Below, one piece after another: positions 12,144-22,387 of a stretch of DNA of 60,000 nucleotides. Source of the DNA: Lineus longissimus (taxonomy: Eukaryota; Nemertea; Pilidiophora; Heteronemertea; Lineidae); NCBI RefSeq assembly GCF_910592395.1, contig NC_088323.1:1552001-1612000 (forward strand), read 5' to 3'. The translations under genes were made by a program, and so were the position numbers. The notes below the pieces were generated by a model that saw only the letters and a program-made list of their open reading frames with translations, had not been told where the DNA came from and made no database searches. Each line of letters opens with the position of its first letter. The first letter of the stretch is position 1.

Positions 12144-13049
12144 TTCTCTTACCTGGCATAAGTCGTCAAACCAACAAGAAGTACAGGATATCCCACCACA
12201 AAAACTTATCCGCGTCCTAAATTCTACACAATATCTTGACAAGTGGAAAACCAAAAGAATATCGATAGAGTGTTCGACACAAGAACACGATGAAATGAAT
12301 CATCGATAACCCTCTTATTTCTCGGCTTCCCAATCAGAGAGCTTATACTTGGCAGGCGGTTACATATCAACAACAACAACTTCAGTTTGACACTTATTCT
12401 ATTCATTACATTAAACAACCAATAGCAATTTCAACTCTTCCTTTTGCTAACAGCCGATTTCTTCGCATGCATATGCACAGAATCAGCACCACGCAAGTAA
12501 CATTAACTCGCCAGCCAATGGAAAACATATGACAAACCTCTTTGAAGTCATCACAGGGTTATTCTCGTCAGGCTAAATTAAAACTCAGTCAAAGTCACAT
12601 CAGTTGAAAGGATATTCTATTTCTGCATGTTTCTATTCGTCGAAACCACGATATGAAGCATACATATGTACACATTTCATTCATTCAGAATCATTCCTAC
12701 TAACATTTTCTGATGAAAAGTAGTCTTTACAGTGTTAAGCATCTGGTAAAGAATAAGATTCCTCTCGCCCCTCGACGAAGTTCCTTATTCAAGTGACATA
12801 TTTCATTTAAAACCGATAGACAATGATGTCATCGGAGGGCATGATAATGTGTCAGTGCATTTCAAAAGAGAACAGGTTACATTCTCATTCTCAAGAAGAA
12901 TCTTAAATCTCCTGATCAGAAGTATTGCCCACTTCGAAAACATAATTTGGCTACTGGCCTTCCATACATATGATTCAAGACCACAAAAAAACCCCAAGCG
13001 AATCAACATTATTTAGCTCGGTGGTTAATACTCTCATATATGTTTGAAC
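12144..13049. other. Intergenic spacer between receptors 1 and 2
   Basis: This is the probable 5' flank of receptor 1. The plus-strand phrase around 12570-12610 ('caggctaaattaaaa' then 'aaagtcacatcag') weakly resembles the conserved upstream block of receptors 2 and 3. No other gene is seen. Confidence 0.35.
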
Positions 13050-13174
13050 GGTACGACTACTGATTTCACAGTGGTTGTCAATGAATTAGACGACTCATAC
13101 GTCACTCATCATGCCTCTCAGTCCAATTATCATCAATACTGATAAAGCCTATCGATCATTTAAAACTAATTGTA

Positions 13175-14161
13175 TTAAATCCTGTTTCTACACGTTACAA
13201 CATTGGCAATCGTTCGTCGAAAGAACTGTAAGGTGCAGCAGTATATGATGAAATTACAACAATAATTCATCGAACCTATCATGGCCAGCAGATGAGCTAT
13301 CATCCTCAACTCGGCCACCCGCCCTTGATCGCCAGGCAGGTCGAAATAAGTGATCATAACAGCATCTGGCAGCAAAAGTAAGACATACAGAGTCGATACT
13401 GACATTAGCGACATCATCATTCGTTTATCCTGGATATTTTCTTTCGATGACGTTCCCTCTTGGAGCGCATCTCTCGATTTTGATATACCGACTATGATGA
13501 GACTGTTTGCACAAAATATGATCGCACTTGGGACGTAGATGTAAAGAGTGCTCTTAAATTGTCTGAGAGCCACCCGAGTAGCAATGGCTAAATAACTTAT
13601 GTTACACATTGTTGGGTAGGAGTTAGGATTGGGATTCAGATAAATTAACCTATGTATACAGAAAATGGCCGAAAGAAGCAAAATGATACCAATCAGGATA
13701 TTTCTTTTCTTCGAGGTTATGAAAGTACGTTTAAAAGGATACCATACAACAAACGCTCGTTCACCGGAAAATGCAGCAATGATCCACGCAGAGACACACT
13801 GACAGACATCACCACTGAATAGTAGAATTTTGCACGAAATTGGAAACTTAAAGACGTCTAAAAACGTAACACCATTCGTGAAAATATATAAGGCGTCTCT
13901 AAACCAGTACGTCAAAAGACCAAACAAAAGGACACCTGTATCTGAAACAGCCAATATGCAAAGATAGCGGATTGGCCCATCTTTATTGCTCCTGAAGAAT
14001 ATCAAGAATGACACGATGTTTCCAGTGGTGCCAAAAGAAATCATAAAGACCAGGACGTATCCTTTCATAAAGAAAACGATCTGATCAAGTAATGGTTGGC
14101 CCATGGACTCCTCTGATAATGTTGTTACTAGATGCCAATTGGAATCGTTCGTTGGATACAT
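13175..14161 (-). CDS. Rhodopsin-class GPCR, tandem receptor 2
   Basis: A 328-aa class A receptor encoded by one coding exon. Asn48 (TM1), Asp74 (TM2), the Cys110-Cys186 disulfide pair, Glu134-Arg135 (GERAF) and NFIIY (303-307) are all visible, with seven hydrophobic segments. Extra cysteines at 120 and 122 lie in TM3 (DVCQCVSAW). The start Met at 14161 is the one shared with receptor 3. The frame can be read a few codons further up, but only from a TTG. An acceptor-like 'ggttttag' lies at about 14190-14197, and a matching donor (ATGCAG then GTATGC) at about 14494-14505 is conserved in receptor 3, so a non-coding first exon is likely (inference). It is the closest paralog of receptor 3, with 36 differences in 328 residues. 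Confidence 0.94.
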   Translation of the reverse strand: MYPTNDSNWHLVTTLSEESMGQPLLDQIVFFMKGYVLVFMISFGTTGNIVSFLIFFRSNKDGPIRYLCILAVSDTGVLLFGLLTYWFRDALYIFTNGVTFLDVFKFPISCKILLFSGDVCQCVSAWIIAAFSGERAFVVWYPFKRTFITSKKRNILIGIILLLSAIFCIHRLIYLNPNPNSYPTMCNISYLAIATRVALRQFKSTLYIYVPSAIIFCANSLIIVGISKSRDALQEGTSSKENIQDKRMMMSLMSVSTLYVLLLLPDAVMITYFDLPGDQGRVAELRMIAHLLAMIGSMNYCCNFIIYCCTLQFFRRTIANVVTCRNRI

Positions 14162-14675
14162 TCTTTGATCTTCCTTATTCAAGTTGGGACTAAAACCTTT
14201 CCGATAGTGTAATTGAACCAGTCAGCACCCAGAGCAGCAAAAGCACTTTTTCCTGTTCATAAATAAATGGATGTCTTGCACTGCAATTCGGCAGGGAAAA
14301 CACGTTTCAAGTAGGTAGTGGCTCATCGTAATGCACATACAGAGATCGATTAGCCGGTGGACATGGTGCAGGTCGTCGGAGTCTGGACATTACGCCGAGG
14401 GACAAACTCTTTCTGCATGTGTTCTGTGCTATAAACTCCTCCAATAGACCAACGTTTGCCTCAGTAATAATCAAAAACGCACAGATTGATCCTGCATACC
14501 TGCATATTAGTCTTTCCGCTACTGGGGGAGATGCAAGTTATGTTTGATCACCAGTGAAATATAATACATCAGCTTGGAAAGGATACATGGAATCTTAAGA
14601 TAAGTCAGCTATTCGTGTCGAGCTAAAAATAAGTCACATCTCAACTTTACAGGTGTTTTTTGCTTTAAAGCTATA

Positions 14676-14683
14676 CTTATAAA
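14676..14683 (-). promoter_or_regulatory. Candidate TATA-like box of receptor 2
   Basis: TTTATAAG on the minus strand lies within a short block (ggctttataag) also present upstream of receptor 3. It is about 515 bp upstream of the start codon and about 175 bp upstream of the conserved donor-like site, so it could serve a non-coding first exon. The evidence is conservation between duplicates only. Confidence 0.3.
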
Positions 14684-15008
14684 GCCAAATCAGGCATCCA
14701 CAAGGTATCATGTGTTTCCAAGGATGGATTAAAGAATCTAATCGATATTTGATGTATAACAAGATCAGTACTTGGATGTATCATTATTTAAATTAAAGGA
14801 CACCGTCCTATAGATGTAATGGTTTTAAACGGTTTTAGTTACATGCACTAAAATCACTAGACGTCTACTCACCAAAACGAAAGTTCTGCAACTTTTATCG
14901 TTTTGACTATTTGGAAAATGACAAAACAAAAACTGTTTCACAACAGATGGTCTGACTAGACACACAACAAGGGCAATTCGCAAACCTCAGTCTCTTGAAT
15001 TTTTCATG

Positions 15009-15077
15009 AAATCTACAAAAGACATAACTTATACGCGGAGAAACATCTTCATAGGTTAACTACTCCTCTAGACAATG
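15009..15077. repeat. Third copy of the ~111-bp repeat seen at 8.9-9.1 kb
   Basis: This aligns to 9058-9129 with several small gaps. Shared blocks include 'acaaaag', 'gaagatctt'/'gaaacatctt' and 'aggttaactatt'/'aggttaactac'. The related flanking phrase 'tagacacac' lies just upstream near 14957. It sits in the spacer between receptors 2 and 3 and is not part of the segmental duplication. Confidence 0.5.
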
Positions 15078-15279
15078 GAATAAAGTCGTGATTATTACTC
15101 TATTTCGTTTAATAGATTAACAGTAGATTTGGAAAGGTACGATTACTGACTTCACACTGGTTTTCAATGAATTAGACGTGATCGATAAAATGAAGAAAAA
15201 AAATTAGATGTCCGTAAAAGCATCGAGTCAGAAATATCTCATAAGTCACTCATAACGCCTCTCAGTCCAATTATATGTA

Positions 15280-16266
15280 TCAAATCCTGTTTCTACACTT
15301 TACAACATTGACAATCGTTCGTCGATAGAAATGCAAGGTGCAGCAGTATATGATGAAATTACAACAATAATTCATCGAACCTATCATGGCCAGCAGATGA
15401 GATATTATCCTTAACTCGGCCACCCGCCCTTGATCGCCGGGCAGGTCGAAATAAGTGATCATAACAGCATCCGGCAGCAAAAGTAAGACATACAGAGTCG
15501 ATACTGACATCAGCGACATCATCATTCGTTTATTCTGGATATTTTCTTTCGATGACGTTCCCTCTTGGAGCGCATCTCTCGATTTTGATATACCGACTAT
15601 GATGAGACTGTTTGCACAAAATATGATCGCACTTGGGACGTAGATGTAAAGAGTGCTCTCAAATTGTCTGAGGGCCACCCGAGTAGCAATGGCTAAATAA
15701 CTTCTGTTACACATTGTTGGGTAGGAATTCGGTATAGGTCTCAGATAAACCAACCTGTGTACGCACAAAATTCCTGAAAGAGCCAAGATAACAATGATTA
15801 GGATATTTCTTTTCTTAGAGGTTATGAAAGTACGTTTAAATGGATACCATACAACAAACGCTCGTTCGCCAGAAAATGCAACAATGATCCATGCAGAGAC
15901 ACACTGACAGACATCACCACTATATAGGAGAACTTTGCATGACATTGGACCCTCAAAGACGTCTAAAAAAATCACTCCATTCGAGAAAAAATATAAGGCG
16001 TCACTCAACCAGAACGTCCAAACGCCAAACAAAAGGACACCTGTATCGGAAACAGCCAATATGCAAAGATAGCGGATTGGCCCATCTTGATTTTTCCTTA
16101 AGAATATCAAGAATGACACGATGTTTCCAGTGGTGCCGAAAGAAAGCATAAAGACCAGGACGTATCCTTTCATAAAGAAAACGATCTGATCAAGTAATGG
16201 TTGGCCCATGGACTCCTCAGATAATGTTGTTACTAGATGCCAATTGGAATCGTTCGTTGGATACAT
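15280..16266 (-). CDS. Rhodopsin-class GPCR, tandem receptor 3
   Basis: A 328-aa class A receptor, the tandem duplicate of receptor 2. Asn48, Asp74, Cys110, Cys186, Glu134-Arg135 and NFIIY (303-307) are all intact, and there is no frameshift or stop, so it looks functional. Differences from receptor 2 are very uneven: one change in residues 1-55, about 27 between 56 and 190 (especially 82-118, which covers TM2, extracellular loop 1 and the top of TM3), and about 8 in the remaining 138 residues. The shared 5' flank suggests the two genes began with the same promoter and non-coding first exon. In the cluster it lies about 1.1 kb from receptor 2 and 0.7 kb from receptor 4. Confidence 0.94.
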   Translation of the reverse strand: MYPTNDSNWHLVTTLSEESMGQPLLDQIVFFMKGYVLVFMLSFGTTGNIVSFLIFLRKNQDGPIRYLCILAVSDTGVLLFGVWTFWLSDALYFFSNGVIFLDVFEGPMSCKVLLYSGDVCQCVSAWIIVAFSGERAFVVWYPFKRTFITSKKRNILIIVILALSGILCVHRLVYLRPIPNSYPTMCNRSYLAIATRVALRQFESTLYIYVPSAIIFCANSLIIVGISKSRDALQEGTSSKENIQNKRMMMSLMSVSTLYVLLLLPDAVMITYFDLPGDQGRVAELRIISHLLAMIGSMNYCCNFIIYCCTLHFYRRTIVNVVKCRNRI

Positions 16267-16745
16267 TCTTTGATCTTCCTCATTCAGGTTGGGACTAAAA
16301 CCTTTCGGATGGTTTAATTGAACTAGTCAGCACACAGAGCAGCAAAAACACTTTTCCCTGTTCATAAATAAATGGACGTCTTGCACTGCAATTCGGCAGG
16401 GAAAATACGTTGAGTTAGTTGCTCATCGTAATGCACAGACAGAGATCGATTAGCCGGTGGACATGGTGCAGGTTGTCAACTCTTTCATGAGTTCTGTGCA
16501 ATACACTCCTCCAATAGACCAACGTTTGCCTCAGTAACAATCCAAAAATGCGCAAATTGATCCTGCATACCTGCATATTAATATATCCGCTACAAGGGGA
16601 GATGAAATGGATGTATGATCATCAGTAAAATAATGCATCAGCTTTGAAAAGAAACACGAAATCTTAAGATAAGTATAAGCTATTCGTGTCGAGCTACAAA
16701 TAAGTTACATCTCAACTTTCCAAATGTATTTGTTCGAAAGCTATT

Positions 16746-16753
16746 CTTATAAA
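16746..16753 (-). promoter_or_regulatory. Candidate TATA-like box of receptor 3
   Basis: TTTATAAG on the minus strand, within the same block as the candidate upstream of receptor 2, about 480 bp from the start codon. The support is conservation between duplicates. Confidence 0.3.
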
Positions 16754-16972
16754 GCCAAATTAGTCCACTACAAGGTATCATGTTACCAACAGTACACTGA
16801 CGATGTTACTAATGAGATCAGTGCTTTGTTGTTCTAAAGATATCATGGTTCTACATGGCTTGATCTACTAAAATCAATAATCGTTTTTGCTTCTTTGACT
16901 CTCTCATCTATTTTGCATGTATATCATTCTCTCCCTCTTAGCGTAACAAAAGTGCTTTCTCTGATGTGTTGA

Positions 16973-17968
16973 TCAGTTGATCGAATCAAGTTTTGACTCG
17001 ATCCTAACCCTCCTTCCACACGTTGCGTAATACAGAATCGTTTGCCGAAAAAAAAGCAAAGTGTGTCCATAGATAATGAAATTACAACAATAGTTTAACG
17101 AACCTACGAGGGCCAAGGCATGAACGAGTTTACCTAGTAAGGCGCTGTTGTTGACACTGGAATCGTAATACGTTACTGCTATTGACTGTGGAAGTAACAA
17201 CACAACATAAAGAGTCGACACTGACATTAATGATATCAGCAGTCGTTTTTCGGCAATACTCTCTTTAGAAGATTTTCCTCCCTGTATGGCTTCTGTTGAT
17301 TTTGATACACCCATAAGAATCAAACAATTTGCGCAAAATATGACGGCACATGGGACGTAGATATACATACTGGTTTCCAGTTGCCTCATGATGACAGGTG
17401 TAACAGGAGTTGTGTAGACTCTTTCGCACCTACCCGGGTATGTATTGGGATCAGCAAAGAATAAAATCAGCCGATGAATACTTACAATTCCGGACATAAC
17501 AGTTATCAAAGTTAAAACCATTTTCCTCCTCTTTGGAGTGATAAAGGCGCGTTTCAGCGGATACCAAACAACAAATGCTCTTTCCATTGAAAATCCCGCT
17601 ATGATCCACGCAGACATACATTCAAACACATGGCCAAAAAAATAGAGCAATTTGCAGGAAATTGACGATTGAAAAATATCCAAAACAAATGCACCTCTTG
17701 TTATTACCAGTAACCCATCTCTCAACCAAAATGCAAAAAAGTTTAACAGAACGGAACCCATGTCGGAAAGAGCCAGAACAGAAAGGTAAAGAATAGGCCC
17801 GTTTCTCCCTCGGAGTATGATGAAAGATATGATGTTACCAATGATCCCTAATGAAAGGACAGGTAGCACTATGATATATGCTGTAACAAATCGTAGGATT
17901 TTTTCGAATAGGTCCGGCACGGACTCTTCAAATCCCTGTGATCTCTGGGAGCTGCTTGCCTCGTACAT
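16973..17968 (-). CDS. Rhodopsin-class GPCR, tandem receptor 4
   Basis: Class A receptor of 331 aa from the Met at 17968. Visible marks are Asn45 in TM1, Asp69 in TM2, the Cys105-Cys181 pair, Glu129-Arg130 (SMERA), the TM3 cysteine and SAWII motif shared by the cluster, and NFIIY (296-300). The open frame reaches back to 18082, but about 15 bases before the chosen Met there is a good acceptor (tcatccttgcag), so the upstream part is probably intron. This agrees with a non-coding first exon as inferred for receptors 2 and 3. By eye it is about as distant from receptors 2 and 3 as receptor 1 is. It is the first gene of the minus-strand cluster. Ligand unknown. Confidence 0.93.
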   Translation of the reverse strand: MYEASSSQRSQGFEESVPDLFEKILRFVTAYIIVLPVLSLGIIGNIISFIILRGRNGPILYLSVLALSDMGSVLLNFFAFWLRDGLLVITRGAFVLDIFQSSISCKLLYFFGHVFECMSAWIIAGFSMERAFVVWYPLKRAFITPKRRKMVLTLITVMSGIVSIHRLILFFADPNTYPGRCERVYTTPVTPVIMRQLETSMYIYVPCAVIFCANCLILMGVSKSTEAIQGGKSSKESIAEKRLLISLMSVSTLYVVLLLPQSIAVTYYDSSVNNSALLGKLVHALALVGSLNYCCNFIIYGHTLLFFRQTILYYATCGRRVRIESKLDSIN

Positions 17969-19203
17969 ACTTGTTATGTTGCCTGCAAGGATGAAGGAAC
18001 CATGAAGTAGTGTAGGTTCATGAACGAACCTACTGCAATGCGCCAACGAAGCCAACTCTCCTGAGAAGAATGTGTATTTCAAATGTATAATTTAGCAAGT
18101 GTCCAACTAGTCCTCCGAATGAAAGAGACAAATTTCTAACGACGAATGTCGCTACTTTTAAAGATTCTCCAGTCAGAGTCATCCTGTTTGGCTCTCTTAA
18201 AATTGCATAGTCAAACCTCACGAGGGATTATCAAAGCGTTTGCCAAATCCTCATGCTGGTACATATCAGTATGAAGCTGCCAATGGACAGTTATAATGCT
18301 CAAGGAAGCGACGTTACATATGATATATAAGCCAGACGTACACTTACAGAAACTTTATCACTGTCCTCTTCATCGGTGAAGAGCTATTCGTGCCTGGCTA
18401 AATATACACCGAACCTCGATCGACTTCCAAGATTCTATTTTGAAATCGTTTGAAAACTGAAGTTCGTGTCAACAACATATCATTATATTAAGAGCATTCG
18501 GACCTTCTCGTTTTCACAACAGTGGTTAGTACCAACTACGAGCAGGATTTAATCATCAACATAACATTTCAATGAGGTTGATCAAATACAGCTAATAATT
18601 GTAATTTTGGTAATATCAGGCATTACAAGTATACACAGACATACTGAATACAATGTGATAGATCCCCAGGCCCGGTAGCCGGCAGAAAATGGGTACCTCC
18701 AAAATTTCTCAGTCTTTGAGCTGCCCAATGACAATATATTGACGTTAAAGGCACTACATAAAATTCCGGTCATAGGGGCTGGATGATTTCGGACCATTGT
18801 CGCAGAGGGATTCCAGCAGCTGTTTGCTATGCAGTTCTCCAAGCGGAGGGCCGAACCAGTTACTAGATGAAAATATAAACCCTTGTCCGAATACATTTAT
18901 AACATGTACTTGTGGCAACAATCGTATCTCCACTAGAAAGGTGATGCGATACGATAAAATGTCATATGGGAGAACCTAACGGAAGCGAGAAATGTCATAA
19001 CCAACAGGATCTACTCGCACAGCGGATTATGAAATATGATAGAATATCGCATCCCGTGCTTCCTAAGAAGGGGTATAACATCAAGGGCATTGATTGATTT
19101 GGAAGGTATGATACCCCAGAGGACGAGGGGGATCTGATGGATCTGCAGACCTATCATGTAGAAGATGGAAAGTGACACTCGATATCTAACACGGAGATCT
19201 AAC
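17969..19203. other. 5' flank of the receptor cluster and gene-free stretch
   Basis: The region near 18370-18395 contains 'gagctattcgtg', which matches the conserved block upstream of receptors 2 and 3 ('gctattcgtgtcgagcta' at about 14609 and 16680), so receptor 4 probably shares the ancestral promoter region. A TATA-like TTATATAT occurs on the minus strand near 18320-18330. Minus-strand open frames at 18582-18896 and 19011-19208 have no recognisable features. Confidence 0.4.
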
Positions 19204-19534
19204 AGCATTAACGGTAATTTGAAGGAGCACAGTCCGGGAGTGTCGAAGATACGAAAGACAAAGGAAATGGTGTTGTATAAGGCAGCTTTAGTACCATGAG
19301 AGAGCCCAGCCAGGGAGTATTTGTAAGCCAGAATCAGATGAAGTGATAAGTCATGTCAATGGTCAGGAACATGACAAAAACGCTTCAGACAAATGGACAT
19401 GTAGCAATGGCCTTGAAGGCAGCTGACTAAGGCGATTAGGAAGGACAGAGGGTTTTCAATGCAGAACTTCAGTGTTATATCGAAGAGCATTAGCTGTAAT
19501 GTGAGAGTGCACAGTCCAGAGTGTCAATGAAGCT
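19204..19534. repeat. Old duplication, ~48-bp blocks 282 bp apart
   Basis: Block 1 (19204-19252) and block 2 (19486-19534) share 'agcatta..ggtaat', 'gcacagtcc' and 'gagtgtc' in the same order, with about a quarter of positions different. The surrounding sequence does not align clearly. It is probably part of a decayed repeat family. Confidence 0.4.
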
Positions 19535-19710
19535 GTTGCATCGCAGACAAGAGCTGCACGAGACAGAAGGATCATTGTGTGTCAACGGCCGACAGAAAGA
19601 CGAATACGAAACCCCCTTTTTCAGTCTTCGCTTCATCGACATTCTCCTGGATTCTGTGCACTCAGATTACACTTTATGCTGTTAGATGATTCCTTTTATT
19701 CCCTTGTAAA

Positions 19711-19985
19711 GGACGCTGTATGTCCTTTCTAATTTCTAAAGCACAGTACAATAGCAAAACAAGACAAAGGGGTCATCCAAAGCTAAAGGCCAAGCAGGTA
19801 GGTGATGCTATACGAAGAGGATTTGTGAGTAGAGCCTAGGGTCGTCGATCCTTCAAGAAAGAGATAAAGAGCATCAGTAAGTGCCAAGACTTTACTCATG
19901 TTTTGAAGACGCTGCAGGTCCCTTCAATGTTCTAAGCCCAGCACAAAAGCAAACAAGCGGGCCAGTCTTAAAGGCCCAGCAGGAA
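19711..19985. repeat. Old duplication, ~80-bp blocks ~207 bp apart
   Basis: The blocks at 19711-19795 and 19917-19985 share 'gacgctg.a.gtcc', 'ctaa.gc.cag.aca', 'caaaacaag' and 'aaaggcc.agcagg' in order. They are diverged and of unknown family. Together with the blocks at 19204-19534 they suggest that most of 19.2-20.0 kb is decayed repetitive DNA. Confidence 0.4.
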
Positions 19986-19999
19986 GTTTGAGCCAAACA

Positions 20000-20574
20000 A
20001 AGAAGACGTCTACGTGACAAAGAGCACTACGCTCAGCTTTGTTTGACCTGGTTCATCAAAATCAGGAGCTCATCATCAAAGAATTCTGCATCAGCAATAA
20101 CACCACCAATCGCTATGCTAACGAGATAACAAACCCTTGCTTTCGGCCAGATCATCACGATCAATATAGCTAACACATTTCCCAACTCGTCAGGAAAGTT
20201 TAACCAGCTCATCTCTATCTCATAGCATAACGCCAATCGCAAACGACTTCGTGATTACCTCTGAGACTGAGGCACCAGATATAACTATATTTCAAAAGAT
20301 AGCAATTTTGATTGGTGCACTCATGGGTCCTTGTCTCTTATTACTTATCGGGGGTAATTTCTTCTCTGGATCCCGCGAGACTAAGCGGTATCTGCCGTAT
20401 TGGCTTAACGAGGCTACCGGATCGAAAATATAATTGAGAAGCAACGGGTTATGCTGATCGAATTTTCTCCCGATTTTATATGGATGATCAGAGAGCTGGC
20501 TTATTTAAAAAGCGTGTATTTATTTTCCAAATATTTTTTAAATGGGTAAAGTCTTAGTTTTTATATTTCTCTTC
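20000..20574. other. Gene-free stretch
   Basis: Short open frames only (20033-20242 minus, 20251-20433 plus), without recognisable motifs. The sequence becomes A/T-rich toward 20.5 kb. Confidence 0.4.
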
Positions 20575-20830
20575 ATTACCATTGTTTTAAATTTCTTATG
20601 TTTTACACCAATGTTTTACTAATGTAAAGTGCTCTAGTTTTTTGTTTTTTGTTGTTGTTTTTTTGTTTTTTGTTTTTGTTTTTTTGTTTTTGTTGTTTTT
20701 TTGTTTTTTTTATTACCATTGTTTTAAATTTCTTACGTTTTACACCAGTGTTTTACCAATGTAAAGTGCCTTAGAGCTCGTTTTACCTGTATAGGGCACT
20801 ATAAAATATGGTAATTTAATTTCATTTAAC
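20575..20830 (+). repeat. 63-bp direct repeats around a T/G-rich tract, with a SINE/LINE-like tail
   Basis: The segments 20575-20637 and 20712-20774 are nearly identical (about 5-6 differences) and flank a T-rich tract with scattered G at 20638-20711. Downstream of the second copy the phrase 'gtaaagtgccttagag ... ctataaaat' (about 20761-20812) resembles the 3' tails of many invertebrate SINEs and LINEs that end in a short A/T repeat (family knowledge). The duplication may come from a tandem tail expansion or two nested insertions. Confidence 0.5.
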
Positions 20831-22387
20831 CGTTAGATGTTGTCGTTGATTCATTTATACCTTTACTGCAAGTCAATGCTCGACACGAAAGGATAGGTTA
20901 CACGAATAAACCAGGTAAAAAAGCAGTCCAGTGTCCGCATGCAGAAAGCGCTTGGTTTTGGTTAAATTAAGGTGAAGACAACTTTCGAAAAAAACTTTCC
21001 ACCTTCGAACAGTGGTCAGGTTGTCGACAAAAGAACATTTATACGAAATCGCTAAAGTAAAGGATATTGAGAAAATAATAGAGGCATCACAATGACATGA
21101 ACAACACAAATACACTAAGGCTGTCAATGTGGAGGCTGAACAGCCTTCGGCAATTGTAAAGATGTTATTAAATTGGTCCGTGTGTGGTGGTAGAGGTCTT
21201 ATATCGATATTGTACATGGTATCAGTATACCAGGGGTAGGGGCATTTTTTATTTCTACACTGGAACGAGATTCGTGGTCAGGTACTAGAAAAGGAGAAGC
21301 CCCTTATGCTTTCTCACTTAGCTTATTAAAATGCCTATCAGCAGACAGGAAACGTAACCTTGCAAAAGACAGATGGGATCGGTTCAAACAATGTCTGTAT
21401 TCCAAATGATTAGACATTCCACTATCTCATGTACCATAAGTATTTCAGATCAGAGGGCCTAAAGTCGTACTCTATCTGGCAGCCCGAGGTATGTAAAATT
21501 AGCTGGACACAGAAACCACATCATCTGGGATACTGATCACATTACCGGGATGTGACGCGACGGCCCTAACAAGCACGCTTACGCTTGGGTGTCTCCATTC
21601 ATCGAGCACGTTTAGCTTATCAGCCGACATTACGACTGCGACACTATCTGGTTAATGGTGTTTCCAACATTTTTATACCATATTTACAGTGGGAAGGAGG
21701 CAAACAAACACGGCAACACACCATGTACTCATAGATGACATCGAGAATCATCATTATTGACCGACGATTAATATGCTGGAAGTTCAGACAGGGCAAACAT
21801 GGACATGGACGTGAACTATCATAGAGTATCTGGTGGAAGACTTTCCATCCCACGATCCCCTACTCCCTCACCCATCGGGTGCAACGTTGGTACTCTGTGG
21901 CCTATTGTACGCCAATGAGGCTAATACAGTGCTCACTCCAATGACACAGTAGGTGAAGTGATAGACTTAGCCAACCCACTGAATAGATGATGTTGGACAA
22001 TGCGGTCAAACCTCATTACGGTTAGAGGAATCAATCAAATGGGGGATGGATGGATTGGTCGTTGGGTCGGTAAATGGCACAAAGGTATTAACCAATACAG
22101 CGTACACATATTGGTCCATTAGTCGATAGGGCAAATGTTTATCAACAGGCACTATACCAAGAAACGTGGCTTTGTTTAGCCAGCTTCTGCAGGATCAATC
22201 TTGACCCACCGAGTCTTTGACTTTGACGATTTCTCATAAAATATCCTTTTTTGCCAAGCAGAAAAAGAAGTTCTCACCATTAAAGCATGAAAAACGGAGT
22301 TCTCCCAGCAGAGCCAGATAGACCAAATTACTCGGTAGCTATTCATGTCGTTTCTTTACCACCGGGGAACCTTCCCGCACTAAACTT
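20831..22387. other. Gene-free stretch
   Basis: Open frames at 20873-21217 and 21644-21853 (minus) show no recognisable domain. No tandem or inverted repeat stands out. Confidence 0.4.

Larger units (their letters stand above)
13050..14862. repeat. Tandem segmental duplication, copy A (contains receptor 2)
   Basis: A unit of about 1.8 kb that contains the receptor 2 gene and its flanks is repeated at 15136-16886. Homology begins about 125 bp beyond the stop codon ('ggtacgactactgatttcac') and extends about 700 bp upstream of the start codon, fading near 14862. Upstream non-coding homology is interrupted by small indels, while coding sequence is collinear at 987 bp in both copies. This is an unequal-crossover type gene duplication. 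Confidence 0.9.
15136..16886. repeat. Tandem segmental duplication, copy B (contains receptor 3)
   Basis: Partner of 13050-14862. The 3' flank, coding region and about 600 bp of 5' flank align. A stretch of about 50 bp at 15182-15240 beyond the stop codon is an insertion relative to copy A. The upstream part keeps the donor-like site near 16565-16576 and the TATA-like box near 16746-16753. Confidence 0.9.

Noticed and set aside
17969-18082. N-terminal extension of receptor 4 (38 extra codons)
   Set aside because: A strong splice-acceptor-like sequence lies just before the shorter start, and the paralogs begin at the equivalent Met.
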